From Candidatus Peregrinibacteria bacterium CG_4_9_14_0_2_um_filter_53_11 (GTDB lineage Bacteria; Patescibacteriota; Gracilibacteria; UBA1369; UM-FILTER-53-11), in assembly GCA_002788775.1 (NCBI GenBank), contig PFRX01000030.1, positions 1-44,838 of the forward strand: a DNA stretch of 44,838 bases, read 5' to 3'. Positions 42,157 through 44,838 of the stretch are shown here, in pieces. The notes under the pieces are model-generated. The model was not told the origin of the DNA. It did not search any database and saw only the letters and a list, made by a program, of their open reading frames with translations. The position numbers and the translations under genes are program-made. Positions within the stretch are counted from its first letter, which is position 1. Every line of letters begins with the position of its first letter.

Positions 42157-42364
42157 ACTCTATGAATTCTGATTTTTGTTTTGTCTGTTTTTTAGAGTAG
42201 TGTGTTTTTGTTGTGATATCTTCAGCCGTTTTTCTTGTGGTTTAGCTCCTAATGCCTATAGTGTGTTGGCGGGTGGAGTCCAGAAGTTCGAACTGAAGAA
42301 ATCATGTAATTGTATCACGGCTTAGAATAAGCGCAAACTCTTATTGTCGACGTAACGCATTAAT
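42157..42364. other. Intergenic stretch before the CofE-like gene
   Basis: Nothing coding is seen. The stretch has several T runs and the self-complementary AGTTCGAACT near 42287, which resembles a tRNA T-loop by chance but lacks any tRNA arms. It probably contains the promoter of the downstream gene; I could not choose a convincing -35/-10 pair. Confidence 0.35.
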
Positions 42365-43159
42365 ATGGAACTGTTTAGATTAAAGACGGGGAAAATCATG
42401 CTGAAAATGGACCTTCTTTCGGTTCTTGAACGGGCCTTTGAGAGTAACGGAATGAGTCTTCAGACGGATGATGTTGTCGTTATCGCTTCGAAGGTTGTTG
42501 CTCTCTCACAGGGCAGGGAGGTCTCGCTGGAAGATATTGTTCCGAGTGAGCGGGCTCTGAGTCTTAAAAAGACGCGTTATGGTTTGGGGCGTGAAGATCC
42601 GCGTTTTATCGAGCTTGTACTGCGCGAGGCGGACCAGCTGATCGACGGGCCTATGCTCCTCACTCTCAAGGACACGACGTTTATCGCCTCGGCCGGGATC
42701 GACCGTTCGAATGCGCCCGAGGGAAAGGCTATCCTTTGGCCTTCTGAGCCATGGGAGGCGGCCTGGAAGCTCTACGAAGATATGAAGGCGCGATTTAGGG
42801 TAAGGCGGTTCGGGCTTATTATAACTGACTCGCAGTGTCAGCCGCTGCGTTGGGGGACGACCGGGCTGGCGCTCTCGTGGGCCGGCTTCAGCGGCGTCGA
42901 AGATCTGCGTGGTAAGAAGGATATCTACGGGCGGCCCCTGCAGGTGAGTCAGAAGGCTGTTGCCGACAACCTCTCATCTGCCGCCCAGATCTTGATGGGG
43001 GAGGGGAACGAGCAGGTTCCCTTCGTGGTGGTGCGTGGTGCTCCCGTCCACTTTAACTCACACAAACCCGACAAAAAAAGCGCCGTTGTGGCGCCTTCTA
43101 AGTGTCTTTACAGTGGGTTGTATGGCTCAGCTCTTAAAGGGTATCGTCCTCATCAATAA
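42365..43159 (+). CDS. CofE-family gamma-glutamyl ligase (putative folate gamma-glutamate ligase)
   Basis: 264 residues of the F420_ligase (CofE) family: VVVIASKVVALSQGR near residue 38-52, FIASAGIDRSNAPEGKAILWP, LIITDSQCQPLRWGTTGLALSWAGFSG in which D and R of the GTP/metal site are kept, DLRGKKDIYGRPLQVSQKAVADNL, and PFVVVRGAPV. In F420 makers CofE adds glutamates to F420, but no other F420 gene is present, and in Chlamydia a CofE relative replaces FolC in folate glutamylation. Candidate-phyla homologues are often annotated as folate-related. That would fit the intact PurH, which needs 10-formyl-THF. The 3' end overlaps the convergent gene by 26 nt. Confidence 0.85.
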   Translation: MELFRLKTGKIMLKMDLLSVLERAFESNGMSLQTDDVVVIASKVVALSQGREVSLEDIVPSERALSLKKTRYGLGREDPRFIELVLREADQLIDGPMLLTLKDTTFIASAGIDRSNAPEGKAILWPSEPWEAAWKLYEDMKARFRVRRFGLIITDSQCQPLRWGTTGLALSWAGFSGVEDLRGKKDIYGRPLQVSQKAVADNLSSAAQILMGEGNEQVPFVVVRGAPVHFNSHKPDKKSAVVAPSKCLYSGLYGSALKGYRPHQ

Positions 43160-43589
43160 AGGGCATTACGAGTGTAGCGGTGAGGGAGTGCTCAACTTGG
43201 CCAAAACCAAGACCGGTGCGATTTCGTGTGCTGAAGCGGCGGCCGTTTTTAAGAATTGTGGCATCGAGCCGATAAGTCTGGCCCGTCTGCTCTAGTCCGA
43301 TAGCGATAGTGACCTCGTAGGTCTCGTGGTCGCGTTCAAAGGTCACTTTCAGGCCAGCCGGGGTCTTTGTGACCTCGGTAACGTCCACCGTCCGAAGGCT
43401 GCGAAGTGAGGTGTCGAGTGCCTGAACACGTTCGGCGGTAAGGTAGTTCTCCGGGGTAAGTGAGACCGCCTCGTGCCGTGCCGTGGTGGGCGCCCCCGGC
43501 ATCCCCTCAGCGTTGCGGAGCACCAAGCGGGCCGGAGCAGTGAGCGAAAATGAAGAGGTCCCGGTGCTGGTTGCGTGCTGAAGTTGCAT
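43134..43589 (-). CDS. Hypothetical soluble protein (151 aa)
   Basis: I start at ATG 43589 (MQLQHATSTG), preceded by an A/T-rich stretch; the frame is open to 43733 but the extra 48 residues are of different character and would run over the fur control region. The product is Thr/Leu/Arg-rich, with beta-type alternation in DVTEVTKTPAGLKVTFERD and YEVTIAIGLEQTGQTYRLDA. No signal peptide, membrane segment or known motif. It overlaps the cofE-like gene convergently by 26 nt. Function unknown. Confidence 0.6.
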   Translation of the reverse strand: MQLQHATSTGTSSFSLTAPARLVLRNAEGMPGAPTTARHEAVSLTPENYLTAERVQALDTSLRSLRTVDVTEVTKTPAGLKVTFERDHETYEVTIAIGLEQTGQTYRLDATILKNGRRFSTRNRTGLGFGQVEHSLTATLVMPFIDEDDTL

Positions 43590-43710
43590 GTTATTTTTTG
43601 TTATTTTTTTTAAAAACTTCAGAGAATTATATCGGAGTTGAATCTGAAAGTAAAGTCCAAGCCCTTTGCCGCTCTCTATGAGGCAGCCACACACGCTTGA
43701 GGCTGACGGA

Positions 43711-43750
43711 TGCAGGTGAGTTGACAATTGCAACTCACTTGCATTACGAT
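43711..43750 (+). promoter_or_regulatory. Promoter with 33-bp palindromic operator before fur/zur
   Basis: TTGACA (43721-43726), 18 nt, TACGAT (43745-43750). A palindrome covers 43711-43743: TGCA, one mismatch, GTGAGTTG, 7 nt (ACAATTG), CAACTCAC, one mismatch, TGCA. Inside it lies a second inverted repeat, TGCAA-CTCAC-TTGCA (43729-43743). The palindrome covers the -35 and nearly the whole spacer, as expected for repression by the Fur-family protein encoded 40 nt downstream. The leader is about 34 nt. Confidence 0.7.
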
Positions 43751-43790
43751 GAGGGCTCCGACGTTATAACTTTTACTATCAGCCCTTTCG

Positions 43791-44180
43791 ATGAACTCAC
43801 AATCTCTCCACTCAACTCTTGCCGAGGCGGGCTATAAGCTTACTGCTCCTCGAAAACGCATCATCGACTGGATACTCGCCTACGATGGGGTCTTCTCGGC
43901 TAGCGAGATCCTCTCTGATCTTGCAGACCTCGACACCGTCTCTGTCTATCGGACACTCGACCTCCTCTCGACGCTGGACATCATCCACAAGACGCTCTCA
44001 CTTCACAGCGAGCAGCACTATGAGTTTCACGGAGAGGATCATCATCATCATGTCGTCTGTACGGGCTGCGAGCTGACTCAGTGTGCTCCCTGCGAGATCG
44101 CTGAAAAAAAGATTCGTGGCTTCTCTGATCTTCATCACACTGTGCTACTAACCGGTCTATGCACGGACTGTGTCGCCTAA
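43791..44180 (+). CDS. Fur-family metalloregulator, probably Zur-like
   Basis: 129 residues. The winged helix (about 15-70) contains LTAPRKRIIDWIL and the recognition helix around SVYRTLDLL (51-59). The metal-binding half has H72, H76, H80 and a His run at 84-87 followed by C90-x2-C93, then C98-x2-C101, and C124-x2-C127 at the end. C90/C93 with C124/C127 form the usual structural zinc site; C98/C101 is an additional pair. The downstream ZnuA-like gene, 19 nt away, points to zinc or manganese rather than iron, so Zur is the best guess. Probably represses its own operon through the palindrome at 43711-43743. Confidence 0.87.
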   Translation: MNSQSLHSTLAEAGYKLTAPRKRIIDWILAYDGVFSASEILSDLADLDTVSVYRTLDLLSTLDIIHKTLSLHSEQHYEFHGEDHHHHVVCTGCELTQCAPCEIAEKKIRGFSDLHHTVLLTGLCTDCVA

Positions 44181-44199
44181 TTAAAGACCTAAACATCTT

Positions 44200-44838
44200 A
44201 TGTCCACCCGTCCCTCATATATCATCGCCCTTATTCTTTCGCTGGCCCTACTTGCCGGCTGCACCTCATCGGAGAAGCCCGGGGTCGGTCAGGAGGAGCA
44301 AAATCCAACGATTGCCGCCTCGATCTTTCCCGTCTACGATTTGGTCAGGAACGTTGCTGGTGATGACGCCACTGTTGTTCTGATCCTTCAGCCCGGCAGT
44401 AGTCCCCACACCTTTGACCCCACTCCTTCAGCCCTCAAAAAGCTTGAGGGTACGGATATCTTCTTTTCCATAGGTCTGGGCCTCGACGGCTGGGTCAGTA
44501 ATCTCACCTCAACGTCTCCGGGTGCACGAGAGGTATCTCTTGAGCGTGGAGTTGAGCTTCGTGCGTCGGAAGAGGAAGATGAGGGGCCCCACGACTCTCA
44601 CTACTGGCTGAGTCCCGCGAACGCCGCGATTATGGTCCAGACGATTGCCGATGAGCTGAGTCGGGAGGATCCTGCAAATGCAGCCGACTATGCCGCCCGC
44701 GCCGCCGCCTACAACAAGTCGTTGATGCAGAAGGTAAAAGAGTGGCAGGCCGAGCTCGCCGACCTTCCCACCAAAGAGATCGTCACCTTCCACGACGCCT
44801 TTTTCTACTTTGCTGATGAGTTTGGTCTCACGATCGTC
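44200..44838 (+). CDS. znuA: ZnuA-like metal ABC transporter substrate-binding lipoprotein, N-terminal part
   Basis: The frame runs from ATG 44200 off the window end (213 codons seen). A lipoprotein signal ends in LLAGC (lipid-modified Cys near residue 21), matching the LspA in this window. The family features follow: AASIFPVYDLVRNVAGDDATV, LQPGSSPHTFDPTPSALKKL with a metal-ligand His, DIFFSIGLGLDGWV, an acidic EEEDEGPHDSHYWLSP segment with the second His region, and TFHDAFFYFADEFG with a third His. This cluster 9 solute-binding family takes up zinc or manganese. The permease and ATPase genes are presumably beyond the window. The preceding regulator supports zinc. Confidence 0.88.
   Translation, partial: MSTRPSYIIALILSLALLAGCTSSEKPGVGQEEQNPTIAASIFPVYDLVRNVAGDDATVVLILQPGSSPHTFDPTPSALKKLEGTDIFFSIGLGLDGWVSNLTSTSPGAREVSLERGVELRASEEEDEGPHDSHYWLSPANAAIMVQTIADELSREDPANAADYAARAAAYNKSLMQKVKEWQAELADLPTKEIVTFHDAFFYFADEFGLTIV

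Noticed and set aside
41868-42200. A 110-codon plus-strand frame
   Set aside because: It runs through the right half of the cruciform, element copy C and the terminator; it is repeat DNA, not a protein gene. Its peptide similarity to the start of the long frame at 17969 only reflects the shared element.
42270-42310. tRNA gene around AGTTCGAACT
   Set aside because: The sequence is a short palindrome; no acceptor, D or anticodon arms can be folded around it.
1-44838. UGA recoded to glycine, as in some candidate phyla
   Set aside because: Several genes end in TGA at the expected family length or at an ATGA overlap (for example 16197 and 17951), and no gene needs UGA to be read through.

Overview
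The window looks like a chromosomal piece of a Candidate Phyla Radiation (Patescibacteria) genome, possibly of the Peregrinibacteria. This rests on a giant S-layer-homology (SLH) protein, many proteins seen mainly in such genomes, compact overlapping genes, and an almost complete lack of Shine-Dalgarno sequences. UGA is used as an ordinary stop, which argues against Gracilibacteria and Absconditabacteria. The lineage is an inference; there is no rRNA or tRNA in the window to test it.

Layout. 1-1555 is the end of an unrecognised acidic protein. 1637-19333 is a co-directional block of five exported proteins: a 4365-residue multidomain SLH protein followed by four smaller secreted proteins that share cysteine signatures, probably one cell-surface assembly. 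19334-20411 is a low-GC island with a candidate RNA or micro-ORF, a zinc-ribbon protein and an excisionase-like regulator. 20412-28532 holds an MscS channel, a stomatin-like SPFH protein, shikimate dehydrogenase, a membrane protein, signal peptidase II, FtsW, MurG and an O-antigen-ligase-like protein. 28676-32529 holds LemA and the cluster M23 peptidase-yidD-purH. 32539-36366 (minus strand) encodes a membrane-anchored conserved protein, a small SLH protein and a Gly-rich repeat protein. 36535-38805 is a tandem pair of archaeal-type PurP homologues. 38894-41787 holds a hypothetical gene, a nucleotidyltransferase with a left-handed beta-helix and a family 2 glycosyltransferase. 42365-44838 holds a CofE-like gamma-glutamyl ligase, a hypothetical gene, and a Fur/Zur regulator followed by a ZnuA-like lipoprotein that runs off the end.

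How the genes work together. Envelope construction dominates: peptidoglycan precursor export and septal synthesis (MurG, FtsW), wall hydrolysis (M23 with LysM), lipoprotein processing (LspA), membrane insertion (YidD), surface glycans, and SLH proteins that bind the wall. A second theme is purine and one-carbon metabolism: PurH (10-formyl-THF dependent), two PurP homologues (formate and ATP dependent in archaea) and a CofE-like enzyme that may glutamylate folate. A zinc-type uptake unit closes the window behind a long palindromic operator.

The most unusual DNA features are three copies of a GC-rich palindromic element. Two of them sit directly beside intrinsic terminators and are bracketed by direct repeats copying one arm of that terminator; the third supplies the start region of a secreted-protein gene. 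There is also a 108-bp cruciform, and several genes have a -10 box only 6-8 nt before the start codon, implying leaderless mRNAs.
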